From positions 1 to 59,074 of the forward strand of contig CAYFYJ010000003.1 of the NCBI GenBank assembly GCA_964347415.1: 59,074 nt of DNA. Direction: 5' to 3'. A program made the translations under genes and the position numbers. Below the pieces are notes generated by a model, which had not been told where the DNA came from, searched no databases, and worked only from the letters and a program-made list of their open reading frames with translations. The stretch is from CAYFYJ01 sp964347415 (GTDB taxonomy: Archaea; Aenigmatarchaeota; Aenigmatarchaeia; CG10238-14). This document shows, piece by piece, positions 42,409 to 51,625 of the stretch. Position 1 is the first letter of the stretch; each line of letters starts with the position of its first letter.

Positions 42409-44646
42409 TTGGTCTGTACTTTTGAAATGAAGAATGGATTGATGGTAGTCAATTGTGCTAACTGCCTATTTGGCTCAAGTTTAGAGGATTTTGATGTATG
42501 TTTTGCGAAGACTATAGACAAAATCGTTGAGGTAAAAAATGTTGAAAGGATAGTACTCTCTGGTATCAGGGAGTACGAATATGATTATAAACAGACAAAA
42601 TTGTTGATCGAGATTGCTGAAGTATATGACAAGCTCGTGAACAGAGAGGATGTTTTGAACTATTCCTCGTTCGGCAATCAGAAGTGTGATAAATGTTTTC
42701 CCAGAAGAATGTCTGCGGTAAAATTCATAGTCCAAGAGATGATTAGAAAAGATCCGATAGGCGCATACATAAAAACTGGTAGATTGATCAAATCTTACTC
42801 AAAAAAATCTGAGAAGGAAACACCTATGTGCCGTGCATGCACTAAATTCTACATTAACAAAGTTTTTCTGCCGATCAGAAATGCCCTTGAAAAAACAACC
42901 TTGATTCAATCGGTCAAGAACAAACTGTATAAACACAGACTGGGTGATAGGGCTTTGTACAGGATGGTTTTTCATCCCCTGATAAGACCTCAATTCATGT
43001 TGACCAGATACAGGCCAATACCGCCAAAAGGAGGTATACCGATCGAAAGGTATACTGTTGGTGGGATAACAGTGGAAATATTCAAAGTTCCTGAACAAGT
43101 AAGGTTTTATTATCACATCTCTCCACCAGAGTTCAAACTATCGGATGAAGAATATACTGTCATAGATGACGCGAGGCGATATCTTGCTGGGCATAGACCT
43201 ACTGAAAGGGAATTTTCTGAACCAGAGAAGACAAGAGAAGTTTTCATGAATATGGGTAAGAATGTTGTCAGAAGATTGGTAAGAGGTAGGGGTTTAAAAT
43301 TAACGGCGGATGAAATCGATGAAATGGCAAACATACTGGCGAGGTACACTGCTGGTTTTGGTATTCTGGAAGTGTTGTTAGCAGACAGTAAAATTCAAGA
43401 TATTTACGTTAATTCCCCGATTGGGACGATGCCGATTTTTATCGGACATGATGAGTTTGAAGAATGTGAAACCAACTTAATACCTACAAGAGAAGATGCA
43501 GAGGGTTGGGCAACTAGATTCAGGTTGTTGTCTGGTAGACCTTTGGATGAGGCTAATCCTGTATTGGATACAGAATTGTTCACTTCTAAAGGTAGGGCCA
43601 GGGTTTGTGCTATAACTAGAACTCTGTCACCTGAAGGAATGGGCTATGCTTTGAGGAGACACAGAGAAAGACCATGGACTTATCCTCTTTTCATGAACAT
43701 CAAATACTTTGATTCTTTGTTTGCTGGGTTGATGAGTTTCTTGATTGACGGTTCAAGAGCATTGTTGATAGCCGGAGGTAGGTCTTCCGGAAAAACTTCA
43801 TTGCTCGCAGCCACGATGCTCGAAATAATGAAGAAGTTTAGGATTGTAACCCAAGAAGACACATTAGAGTTACCAGTGGTACAACTGAGAAATTTGGGTT
43901 ATAATATAGAAAGGCTGAAGTCACGCTCAGTAATAACGAGAGTTGAAACTGAACTGCCTGCGGAAGAAGCTTTGAGGACCGCATTACGTTTAGGGGATAC
44001 ATGTTTAATCGTTGGTGAAGTTCGTTCTGTGGAAGCGAAGGCTCTGTATGAAGCTATGAGAATTGGTGCTTTAGCTAATGTTGTTGCTGGAACTATTCAT
44101 GGAGAATCTGCCTACGGTGTCTTCGACAGAGTTGTCAATGATCTGGGCGTTCCTGCTACCAGTTTCAAGGCGACAGATATTGTAGTGGTGTGTGGAATGC
44201 TAAGGTCAGCTGATGGGTTACGCAAGTTCAGAAGAGTTATTGAATTGACTGAGATCAAGAAGCATTGGAAAGAAGATCCCGTTGAAGAAGGAGGACTTGT
44301 AAACCTGATGGAATACTCTGCTAAAGAGGATAAGCTGAAACCAACTAGTACTCTGCTAAACGGAGAATCATACATAATAAATGAGATTGCCAAGAGGGTG
44401 AAAGAATGGCATGGTAACTGGGATGCTGTCTGGAGCAACATTGAATTGAGGGGAAGGGTGAAACAAACGATCGTTGATTATGCAAATAAATTAAAAAGAC
44501 CAGAAATATTAGAAGCTGAAACATCGTCGAAAAGCAATGAGATGTTTCACTTGATAGCAGATGAAGTTAGAAGGGAGGTCGGTGCTTTAGATTCAAAGAT
44601 GATATATGATAAATGGGTGGAATGGTTTAAGGAGGAACTGAAGTAA
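42409..44646 (+). CDS. PilT/VirB11-like secretion ATPase with Cys-rich N-terminal domain
   Basis: A 745-aa motor ATPase of the type II/IV secretion superfamily (FlaI, TadA, GspE relatives). Walker A is AGGRSSGKTS (about 455-464); the Walker B region holds GDTCLIVGEVRS; the His box is GTIHGESAYGVFDR (about 563). The N-terminal 150 residues carry three CxxC pairs (Cys16/19, Cys93/96, Cys141/144) that could bind zinc. About 120 residues extend beyond the core at the C-terminus. TTG 42409 keeps an N-terminal strand that seems part of the domain; ATG 42427 is the alternative. The next gene starts within the stop codon (TAATG), so pilus-like substrates follow in one operon. Confidence 0.9.
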   Translation: MVCTFEMKNGLMVVNCANCLFGSSLEDFDVCFAKTIDKIVEVKNVERIVLSGIREYEYDYKQTKLLIEIAEVYDKLVNREDVLNYSSFGNQKCDKCFPRRMSAVKFIVQEMIRKDPIGAYIKTGRLIKSYSKKSEKETPMCRACTKFYINKVFLPIRNALEKTTLIQSVKNKLYKHRLGDRALYRMVFHPLIRPQFMLTRYRPIPPKGGIPIERYTVGGITVEIFKVPEQVRFYYHISPPEFKLSDEEYTVIDDARRYLAGHRPTEREFSEPEKTREVFMNMGKNVVRRLVRGRGLKLTADEIDEMANILARYTAGFGILEVLLADSKIQDIYVNSPIGTMPIFIGHDEFEECETNLIPTREDAEGWATRFRLLSGRPLDEANPVLDTELFTSKGRARVCAITRTLSPEGMGYALRRHRERPWTYPLFMNIKYFDSLFAGLMSFLIDGSRALLIAGGRSSGKTSLLAATMLEIMKKFRIVTQEDTLELPVVQLRNLGYNIERLKSRSVITRVETELPAEEALRTALRLGDTCLIVGEVRSVEAKALYEAMRIGALANVVAGTIHGESAYGVFDRVVNDLGVPATSFKATDIVVVCGMLRSADGLRKFRRVIELTEIKKHWKEDPVEEGGLVNLMEYSAKEDKLKPTSTLLNGESYIINEIAKRVKEWHGNWDAVWSNIELRGRVKQTIVDYANKLKRPEILEAETSSKSNEMFHLIADEVRREVGALDSKMIYDKWVEWFKEELK

Positions 44647-45539
44647 TGCAAAGCCATATTATGAGATGGGTTGTTCCAATAATTGCAGGGTTGATAGTAG
44701 TTGGTATATTCCTTTTTTGGGTAATGGGTCAGATGCAGGATTTACCTATAACCCATATGGATACCAGTGAAGAGAATAGGTTCATAAGATACATATCTTG
44801 CGCTGTGGCTATGTGCGGTGGATTGCATCAGACTGAGAGCAATGATATATGTCTGAGTGCAGATGTGATGAGCCAACCTCTAGAATACGACGGTCAAGAT
44901 GTCGTAAAAGGATGCAGAGAGCTTTGTGAAGAGATAAGAGATAATCGTAGCCTCCCAGTACAGGATCGTTATTGTGGTGATAGTGTTAAATTTGATTTTA
45001 CTTTTCAGGAACCTGTCATATATACTGCCAACCGCAGTACAGGAAGCAACGACCTCAGAAGAGTTCATAAATGGAAAGGGGTTTTTATCCAAAGAGGAAG
45101 ATGTTTTGATTATTGCGGTAGGAGAGCAGGCGGGTATATGGGTGGTGACGAAGGTTGGCTTCATGATTACGAAGTTATCTATGATAATCCTGACCAGGAT
45201 ATGTGTCTTGACCCAAGCATTAGTGATTTTGGTATTTATCTAGGATGTAATGGTTATGCTGATTCTGGTTCTATATGGATAAAACATGATACCGACCCGA
45301 CTTTTGTTACTAATAATTGCGATATATCAGGATACGTTGATTATGAAGACAGAACGGGGATACCTATTATCGATGAATGTACGATCCCAGCTGGGATACA
45401 AGTTGAAATTTGGACTGAAAATATACAAGATGGGCTTTTTGCGTGTTTATATGTTTTTGATATTTGTCTTATCCCTAGCTGTGATAGACCATGGGGAACT
45501 TATTATGCTTGTCCTCAAGTTGTAGTCTCAGTGATTTAA
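44646..45539 (+). CDS. Single-TM Cys-rich secreted/pilin-like protein, related to the 1120-aa protein
   Basis: A 297-aa protein with an N-terminal TM (about 7-27, RWVVPIIAGLIVVGIFLFWV) and an extracellular domain with many cysteines. Residues ENRFIRYISCAVAMCGG, then CRELCEEIR, align in order and spacing with RTKLIRYYACSLAICTKGC and CDVECKSICQ in the large protein at 48.0 kb, so the two share an N-terminal module of about 150 residues. Its ATG overlaps the ATPase stop. It lacks the Lys-Gly before the TM that prepilins carry, so it may be a membrane-anchored partner rather than a processed pilin. Function unknown. Confidence 0.7.
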   Translation: MQSHIMRWVVPIIAGLIVVGIFLFWVMGQMQDLPITHMDTSEENRFIRYISCAVAMCGGLHQTESNDICLSADVMSQPLEYDGQDVVKGCRELCEEIRDNRSLPVQDRYCGDSVKFDFTFQEPVIYTANRSTGSNDLRRVHKWKGVFIQRGRCFDYCGRRAGGYMGGDEGWLHDYEVIYDNPDQDMCLDPSISDFGIYLGCNGYADSGSIWIKHDTDPTFVTNNCDISGYVDYEDRTGIPIIDECTIPAGIQVEIWTENIQDGLFACLYVFDICLIPSCDRPWGTYYACPQVVVSVI

Positions 45540-45572
45540 TCTCATTTTATCTTATATTAAAATAAATTATAA

Positions 45573-47531
45573 ATGATGCCAACTGAAAAGTTTAAGGCCA
45601 AATTGGAAAGACGAGCGAGTAATTGGTATGAAGCTGTATGTAACTATTTTGGTAAATTCTATGAATTCCCTGCAAAGGGTGAAAGAGCAAGAGAACTGTC
45701 AGAAAAATTAGATTTTTGTGATATAGAAACCAAACCTGGTTACATCTTTACTACCACTATAGTGGTTGCGATAATGGGAATTGTTCTATCTCTAATACTT
45801 TTTTTGCTCAATTTGCAAACATACGGTCTATTCGCTATATTCTCTTTCTTGGGCTTAGCCTATTATCTAATAATCTATCCAACGATACTGACCAAGTATT
45901 ACAGGATTCGAGCGACATCTGATCTAGTTCAAGCCGCTTTCTATCTTGTGATATCCTTGAGGCTCGTTCCGAATTTAGAGAGAGCCTTGATGTTTGCCTC
46001 TTCTAACGTAAAGGGTGTTGTCGGGAGAAGTCTGAGAAAGATGGCATGGGGTATAACAGTAGGTAAATATGGTAGTGCGGATGAAGTGTTGAATGAATTT
46101 GCGAGAAAATGGAAACAAGAGAACCTGGAGTTCTATGAAGCTGTGAATTTGATAAGAGCATCTATCGCTCAAAAGAAAGAGAGGAGAGAGGTAATGTTAG
46201 ATGAGGCTATCAACATATTGTTACAAGGAAACTTGGAGAGGATGAAACATTATTCTACTCAACTCAGAAATCCTCTGATGATAATAACCACTATAGGTAT
46301 CACCCTTCCAGTTTTGACGATAATACTCTTCCCGATAATGACCATATTCTTGGCAGACGCAGTTGAACCTGCCTTCTTGTTTTTTTTCTATGATCTAGTC
46401 CTGCCACTCGTTGTTTGGTATGTGATGAACGAGACTTTGAAAACAAGACCTGTTACATTTGGGATCATCGATATATCAAAACATCCTCAAGCTAGACCAA
46501 TGAAAAAAATCGTATTCAACATTTTTGGAAAGGGTGTATCGATATCGACAGTAATCATCTCCATACTATTCGGGTCAGTATTCACCATGCTCGGATATTA
46601 TTTTACAACATTGCCGAGTGATCCAGTCTCGTTAACAAAACTTATGGGTGGGTTGTTGATGTTGTATGGTTTTGGGTTTGCAATCATCTTTTATTCTTTC
46701 TTCAACTTCTATAAAAACATCGATATCCGAGATGATATTAGAAAGATGGAAGAGGAATTCGCTGAAGTTTTGTTCCAACTTGGTTATACGTTGTCTAGTG
46801 GTGTACCAATAGAGGCAGCTCTGGAGAAGTCTTACGAAAAAACAAAGGATTTGAACGTTTCCAGTCTTTTTAGGATGGTTTTAAACAACATAAAGAAATT
46901 TGGTTTTACGTTTAAAAAGGCTTTGTTTGATAAAAAATATGGTGCGATGAAACATTATCCTTCTCCCATGATCTATTCGACGATGGATATGATTTCGGAC
47001 TACATCGGCAAGAGTGTTATTGGTGTTTCAAAAGCCATACTATCCATTTCGAACTACCTTAAGGGTATGCATTCTGTTGAAGAACATATGAAAGAAATTC
47101 TGGATGAGACCACTTCGAGCATGAAGATGATGATGAACTTACTAGTCCCTATTGCATCAGGAGCTGTAGTCGGCATGGCAACGATAATGATAATGGTCCT
47201 ATTCCAGATCGTTAACATCTTAGCAAACGTCACTGGTTTATCTGGAGCATATCCTGATCAGTTAGGACCGGATGTTTTAGGAACCATCGTTGACATAAAG
47301 AACATAATGCCCGCGGAAATATTTTTGGTTGTTGTTGGTATATACATGATTGAGATAACAGTTATGCTCGCCAGCTTCATAGATTCTTTGCAGTATGGGG
47401 ATGATCCTCTAGACAGACATTATCTCATAAGTACAAATCTTGTTATAGCCCTGTGTATTTTCAGTTTTGCAATCCTGCTAATTTATTTTATATTCAAGGG
47501 GCTAATAGGTTTTATATGGATGGAACCATGA
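45573..47531 (+). CDS. FlaJ/TadC-type platform membrane protein with two T2SF-like halves
   Basis: A 652-aa membrane protein, the inner-membrane platform for the ATPase. Two related halves are seen: cytoplasmic helical domains at about 115-225 (ATSDLVQAAFYLVISLRLVPN, LERALMFAS) and about 395-520 (EFAEVLFQLGYTLSSGVPIE, AALEKSYEK), each followed by a TM pair or group (around 232-290 and 535-650). Further TM helices lie near 60-105 and 318-375. FlaJ has one to two such halves; this duplicated form is typical of archaeal T4P systems. An alternative ATG is at 45576. The gene comes two after the ATPase and starts the run of small pilin-like genes. Confidence 0.88.
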   Translation: MMPTEKFKAKLERRASNWYEAVCNYFGKFYEFPAKGERARELSEKLDFCDIETKPGYIFTTTIVVAIMGIVLSLILFLLNLQTYGLFAIFSFLGLAYYLIIYPTILTKYYRIRATSDLVQAAFYLVISLRLVPNLERALMFASSNVKGVVGRSLRKMAWGITVGKYGSADEVLNEFARKWKQENLEFYEAVNLIRASIAQKKERREVMLDEAINILLQGNLERMKHYSTQLRNPLMIITTIGITLPVLTIILFPIMTIFLADAVEPAFLFFFYDLVLPLVVWYVMNETLKTRPVTFGIIDISKHPQARPMKKIVFNIFGKGVSISTVIISILFGSVFTMLGYYFTTLPSDPVSLTKLMGGLLMLYGFGFAIIFYSFFNFYKNIDIRDDIRKMEEEFAEVLFQLGYTLSSGVPIEAALEKSYEKTKDLNVSSLFRMVLNNIKKFGFTFKKALFDKKYGAMKHYPSPMIYSTMDMISDYIGKSVIGVSKAILSISNYLKGMHSVEEHMKEILDETTSSMKMMMNLLVPIASGAVVGMATIMIMVLFQIVNILANVTGLSGAYPDQLGPDVLGTIVDIKNIMPAEIFLVVVGIYMIEITVMLASFIDSLQYGDDPLDRHYLISTNLVIALCIFSFAILLIYFIFKGLIGFIWMEP

Positions 47532-47689
47532 GTAAGGGAGATGTCAGAGCCGCTATAAGTTGGAAGGTCATACTCATATTGACGATAGGTTTTATAGGAA
47601 TTGTAATTCTATTATTAATCAGTGAAGGTGGGTTGATTAGCAAAATAGTTGATGCCATAAAACCGATAATAATAACGATACCGTGGTGA
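47528..47689 (+). CDS. Small pilin-like single-TM protein 1
   Basis: A 53-aa protein starting MSKGDVRAAISWKVILILTI. A Lys-Gly at residues 3-4 is followed by a TM helix (about 13-34) and a short hydrophobic end (KPIIITIPW). Its ATG overlaps the stop of the platform gene (ATGA), so translation is coupled. The order of a basic residue, Gly and a long hydrophobic helix is that of archaeal type IV prepilins, but polar residues between Gly and the helix make cleavage uncertain. Confidence 0.6.
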   Translation: MSKGDVRAAISWKVILILTIGFIGIVILLLISEGGLISKIVDAIKPIIITIPW

Positions 47690-47691
47690 GA

Positions 47692-47898
47692 ATGAAAGGA
47701 ATGACAGGACATCAGATGGCGATAATAATGTCGATAATAATCGCGATAATCGTCATAGCATTGGTATGGATATTTCTCACCAAAGGTTCTGAAGGTATTG
47801 GAGACATGTTCGACAAGATAATTGAATCCTTCTACGGAGCATTGTGTCAAATACTCGGCACTTGGGGAGGTTTATTCTTACCTGGGATGTGTGGATAA
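47692..47898 (+). CDS. Small pilin-like single-TM protein 2
   Basis: A 68-aa protein, MKGMTGHQMAIIMSIIIAII..., with Lys-Gly at 2-3, a TM helix (about 8-29) and a short exterior part (KGSEGIGDMFDKIIESFYGA) ending with two cysteines (ALCQILG...PGMCG). The start is 2 nt after the previous stop; an in-frame GTG at 47686 would overlap it. It is a candidate minor pilin or structural subunit. Confidence 0.6.
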   Translation: MKGMTGHQMAIIMSIIIAIIVIALVWIFLTKGSEGIGDMFDKIIESFYGALCQILGTWGGLFLPGMCG

Positions 47899-47899
47899 G

Positions 47900-48037
47900 A
47901 TGGTTACGATAAAATTCATAATAGAGATTCTTCTGCTAGTGATAACTCTAGCTGTGGTCTTATACTGGGTTTACATGAATTATGGGAATGTTGTAGACGC
48001 ATTCATGAACTGGATAAGAGAAATGCTGAGTTGGTAG
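47900..48037 (+). CDS. Small single-TM protein 3 of the pilus-like operon
   Basis: A 45-aa protein consisting of a TM helix (about 5-27, IKFIIEILLLVITLAVVLYW) and an amphipathic end (NYGNVVDAFMNWIREMLSW) resembling the end of the preceding protein. It begins 1 nt after the previous stop and ends 1 nt before the next start. Together with the two genes before it, it forms a run of three tiny membrane proteins between the platform gene and the giant Cys-rich gene. Confidence 0.58.
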   Translation: MVTIKFIIEILLLVITLAVVLYWVYMNYGNVVDAFMNWIREMLSW

Positions 48038-48038
48038 C

Positions 48039-51000
48039 ATGAAGATAAGTATAAAGTGGGTCGTATGGCTCATATTTCTAGGTATAGTTGCTGCTGGTAT
48101 GCTTACCTTGTTTGTTTTTGGTCTGCCTTGGATTGAGAACACGATTCTGTATCCTGAAAGAACCAAGTTGATCAGGTATTATGCATGCAGTCTGGCTATC
48201 TGCACTAAGGGCTGTGACGGCACCGACCCAGATAATATAGTTGACAGAATTTGTTTGGAAAATTACACAGATACAGAGACATGTGATGTAGAGTGTAAGA
48301 GCATTTGTCAAAATTGGGGATCGCCTGGACCAGATACAGCTTGTGGGAGAAATTATCCTATAGAACTTTCTTTACAAGGTAAAGGGCCTTTGGGTGGAGT
48401 TATTATGAAGGGCGTATACAGAGTTTGGTATAAAAGTCTTATTCAGGGCTGTGTGTTTTGCAGTGATGCTGCTGATATAATTGATTTTATGAAATACGGT
48501 CGGGTTGCCCCTTGTCGACCAGAAGGATATAAATATATTGAGGTCCCACAAGGGCTAATGAACATTATTGGATTTCCACTCAGTATCACGGGTTCATTCG
48601 CCGAAACATCATCGGCAGGTAGATATCCTGATTTTCCAGAACCTGATGAACTTTTAGGATCTGGATGTGGTACCGGACTTTTCGGTGGTATAGTTGATGC
48701 TTCTAGGAATGATATCGGTGAAGGGGCAATATTGTTGGACCAAGGCGTAGCAAGAGAAGCCTTTGGATGTTTTCCACAATCACCATACGATGATATATTT
48801 GCCTCGAGTCTTTGTAATGTTGGTGATACATATTATCAATGTGATTTTAAGGGCCGTTTGTACCTTTGGGGAACAAAAACAACTAGCGGATGTGCTGATG
48901 TAACCATCAATTCAACACCTCCTGAACCTGGCGAGTTTTGGGTAGAAGTAGAGCCTGTTTCTCCGCCTGATAGGATAGTAGGAAAAAAGGTTATGGTTAC
49001 ATTGGATGAAGAGGCTATATACACTGTAACTATACACAACTCCCTTGGGACGGGTGCTGATTTCACACTCGAGTTTGGTCTTGCAGACGAAATTTCTTCT
49101 TATGGACCCAATCCTGTTTGTCAATTCAGCTCAACTTCTGAAACCGTATTCAGTGGGGAAACGAGAATAGTAGAGTTGAGGTGTTTAGCTTCCAGTGATC
49201 CTTCTGAGCTCAGTGATGATGATAGGGAAGACCTGGTGTCGGGAGAGAAATGGATTGATGTGATGGTATCAACACCTGCATATGGAAGTAGAAATGATCA
49301 AGCACTGCTTGAAGTTGTTGACTTGAGATTAGATGTATGGGTTAGTGGTAACAAACCGATTGAAACTATCACAAAAGATATAGGCGTGGATGCTGAATAC
49401 ACTGTTGAGATTCGTAATAACTTCAACACTCAAGAGGACTTTGATCTGTCTTATATACCTAATGACCCAAGCGTGACCTGTGATTTTGATCTTAATCCGT
49501 TGACAGTAAATCCTCAAACATTTGATACGACAACGATGAGGTGCCGTTCACCCAATCTAGGCAGCTATACGATAGAAGTAAAAGCTTCACATGCTGACAC
49601 AGACCTTGAAAAATATGATGATGTATATTTGACCGTGAGTGGTTGCAGTGGCGACTTGATAATGAATGGGCCGTACGATGTGGAATCAGGAGGTGATGTA
49701 GATGTCTACGTCACTGGATTCACTGGTTGCCAGGGTAGAACCATATACTTGTCTGTCATTGATCTAGACTTAGTAGTCGATACATGCTTGGTGGATGTTC
49801 TTGGAAGTGGGGATGAATGTACATTTTTGACTCACGTGGCCAACACTCCTGGATATTATCGAATGTATGTCAAGATGGATATGGATCCACCCATCGGTAC
49901 TAGGATAAATAGTACAACTCTTACAATCAGTGTTGATCCTCCTCAGGCAGGAGGTGTTTATACATATCCATGGCCAAATGATCTTGCATGTGACTTTAGT
50001 TTTGGGGGCGATTGCAGTATACTTACAGATGGTCCAGATATATGTGATAAATGTGGGAATTGTGTGGGAGAATTATTCGGATATTATGAAGGCGAATGGA
50101 GATTCCCATTTGGTGTTCCGGTTTGTGGAATGAATCCACCTGCGTATGCTTGTACGGACTATGGTGACCCACAATCTAATTCAGATAGAAGGGCTTACAA
50201 TGCTTCTGCCTCTAATCTATGTTGTGTGAGTGGTCAAGATTATTATTCTCCTGGTCCTTCTGATGCGCCATGTTTATCTCCAGATGACAACACCCATCAC
50301 GACAAAACGGATGTTTTTTCTTACATGGGTCCTGATACCTATGGTGACTTTGGACGTGTATTAAACCCAAGAAACATCTTGGTGATGGACGAAAGATATG
50401 CTGAATTCAGACCGTATGCCTTACCTGGGTGTGTGTCCGATCTTGATTGTGACGGTTTTCTGAGGTGGGGTGTCAGACCAGACCTATTGGATGGAGTGGC
50501 AAAATGTGATGTTCCTCCTGCTAGTGGTTATTGCTATCTGACAGATGTTCCTCTCAACTATTATGGTATCTGGTTGTTTTTCAGAATCAGCCCTGATTAC
50601 AGACCAGTTTATGGTCTACAAATAAGATACAAGGGATGTGGTGGGGATGGGGACTGGGTTGGTTTAAATATATTCATGCATGATTCAAACGGTTGGTTTT
50701 TAGCGCATCAACAAGGGACTTCTGATGACGATAGTTTAACAACCTTTAACGTAAGACCGAGTGAGTGGGCATGGAACAATGTAGATGCTGTAATGTTAGC
50801 AATCGATAGATTCAGTCAAAGACAGTGTATTGACATAGATTATGTTGGCCTTTTAAGCCCAGGTAATGTTCCTTATTGTACGTATGGTACTGGTGATTAC
50901 AACAGAGTAGTCGACAATGGTAAAAAATGTTATTGGGATTTGGATTGTCCTCCTGCTGGTAGTGGTTGGACTACTAGTAAACCAGTGAGTTCTGGAGTTG

Positions 51001-51401
51001 GTCCTTTCGCTGTAGGAGGTGGGACATGTGGCTGTGATAATCCTGGTGTAACTTGTGGCCGAGGTTACTGTAATTTTTCATACTCGAGCCCGAGTAAAGA
51101 ATTGTGTTACCATAATGTTGCATGTAAGAATGGTGGGTGGAGCGGAGATTGGAAAATTTGTGGACCAAGTGAGAATTGCGGCTCTGATGGCGGGACGTGT
51201 GCGGTATCTTGTCAAGATCTTCTCAACCTTATAACTTCAATTCCGGGTTCTACGGTGTGCGGCGAAGCTGCTTATGATCCTGTGGCTGATGTTAATAAAG
51301 ATGGGACAATTAATATTTCGGATCTTAGTCTTGTAGGTATGTATTATAATAATGGTGATTGGTGTGAGGCTAGACTTGGAGAGACTACTTCTCCTTGTTG
51401 A
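48039..51401 (+). CDS. Giant Cys-rich membrane-anchored surface protein with C-terminal dockerin-like EF loop
   Basis: A 1120-aa protein. An N-terminal TM (about 8-28) leads to a Cys-rich module shared with the 297-aa protein. Two Ig/NEW3-like beta domains follow (about 300-430, with YTVTIHNSLGTGADFTLEF; and about 435-535, with YTVEIRNNFNTQEDFDLSY), then a further beta domain (to about 630), a Cys-rich region, a probable carbohydrate-binding-like beta-sandwich near 830-950 (DVPLNYYGIWLFFRISPDY), and another Cys-rich patch. The last 40 residues hold DVNKDGTINISDL, one dockerin-type calcium loop. It is likely a surface adhesin or pilus-tip protein; the domain limits are approximate. Confidence 0.75.
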   Translation: MKISIKWVVWLIFLGIVAAGMLTLFVFGLPWIENTILYPERTKLIRYYACSLAICTKGCDGTDPDNIVDRICLENYTDTETCDVECKSICQNWGSPGPDTACGRNYPIELSLQGKGPLGGVIMKGVYRVWYKSLIQGCVFCSDAADIIDFMKYGRVAPCRPEGYKYIEVPQGLMNIIGFPLSITGSFAETSSAGRYPDFPEPDELLGSGCGTGLFGGIVDASRNDIGEGAILLDQGVAREAFGCFPQSPYDDIFASSLCNVGDTYYQCDFKGRLYLWGTKTTSGCADVTINSTPPEPGEFWVEVEPVSPPDRIVGKKVMVTLDEEAIYTVTIHNSLGTGADFTLEFGLADEISSYGPNPVCQFSSTSETVFSGETRIVELRCLASSDPSELSDDDREDLVSGEKWIDVMVSTPAYGSRNDQALLEVVDLRLDVWVSGNKPIETITKDIGVDAEYTVEIRNNFNTQEDFDLSYIPNDPSVTCDFDLNPLTVNPQTFDTTTMRCRSPNLGSYTIEVKASHADTDLEKYDDVYLTVSGCSGDLIMNGPYDVESGGDVDVYVTGFTGCQGRTIYLSVIDLDLVVDTCLVDVLGSGDECTFLTHVANTPGYYRMYVKMDMDPPIGTRINSTTLTISVDPPQAGGVYTYPWPNDLACDFSFGGDCSILTDGPDICDKCGNCVGELFGYYEGEWRFPFGVPVCGMNPPAYACTDYGDPQSNSDRRAYNASASNLCCVSGQDYYSPGPSDAPCLSPDDNTHHDKTDVFSYMGPDTYGDFGRVLNPRNILVMDERYAEFRPYALPGCVSDLDCDGFLRWGVRPDLLDGVAKCDVPPASGYCYLTDVPLNYYGIWLFFRISPDYRPVYGLQIRYKGCGGDGDWVGLNIFMHDSNGWFLAHQQGTSDDDSLTTFNVRPSEWAWNNVDAVMLAIDRFSQRQCIDIDYVGLLSPGNVPYCTYGTGDYNRVVDNGKKCYWDLDCPPAGSGWTTSKPVSSGVGPFAVGGGTCGCDNPGVTCGRGYCNFSYSSPSKELCYHNVACKNGGWSGDWKICGPSENCGSDGGTCAVSCQDLLNLITSIPGSTVCGEAAYDPVADVNKDGTINISDLSLVGMYYNNGDWCEARLGETTSPC

Positions 51402-51416
51402 TGATTGGGTGATCGA

Positions 51417-51587
51417 TTGGATAAAAAAACCTTTCTTGCAATAATTTTCACGGTTATCTTCTTAGCCATTATTTTACTGGTCATCATATTCTTGGTGGGT
51501 GGATCGACTCCTTACGTTGATACATTCTTTGATAAGTTGGACCAAACAGTGTCCAATTGGTTCAACACAAGTTTTGGTTATTCATAG
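51417..51587 (+). CDS. Small pilin-like single-TM protein 4
   Basis: A 56-aa protein from TTG 51417 (MDKKTFLAIIFTVIFLAIIL). GGTGA, 4-5 nt upstream, acts as a plausible ribosome binding site and decides for this start over the in-frame TTG at 51405. One TM helix (about 5-27) is followed by a polar tail with GGSTPYVDTFFDKLDQTVSNW. The tail pattern (D.F.DK....V..W) resembles that of small proteins 2 and 3. There is no Lys-Gly processing site. The stop lies within the first copy of the 40-bp upstream repeat. Confidence 0.5.
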   Translation: MDKKTFLAIIFTVIFLAIILLVIIFLVGGSTPYVDTFFDKLDQTVSNWFNTSFGYS

Positions 51588-51625
51588 AAAATTCATATTC
51601 TATCTTATACTAAATATTATCATGA
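51586..51625 (+). repeat. Promoter-containing direct repeat, copy 1
   Basis: A 40-bp segment identical to 51955-51994. It runs from AGAAAATTCATATTC through CTTATACTAAATATTATC to the ATGA of the pilin-like gene at 51622. It includes a TATA-like stretch about 15-20 nt before the ATG, so it duplicates a promoter and start region. Confidence 0.9.
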
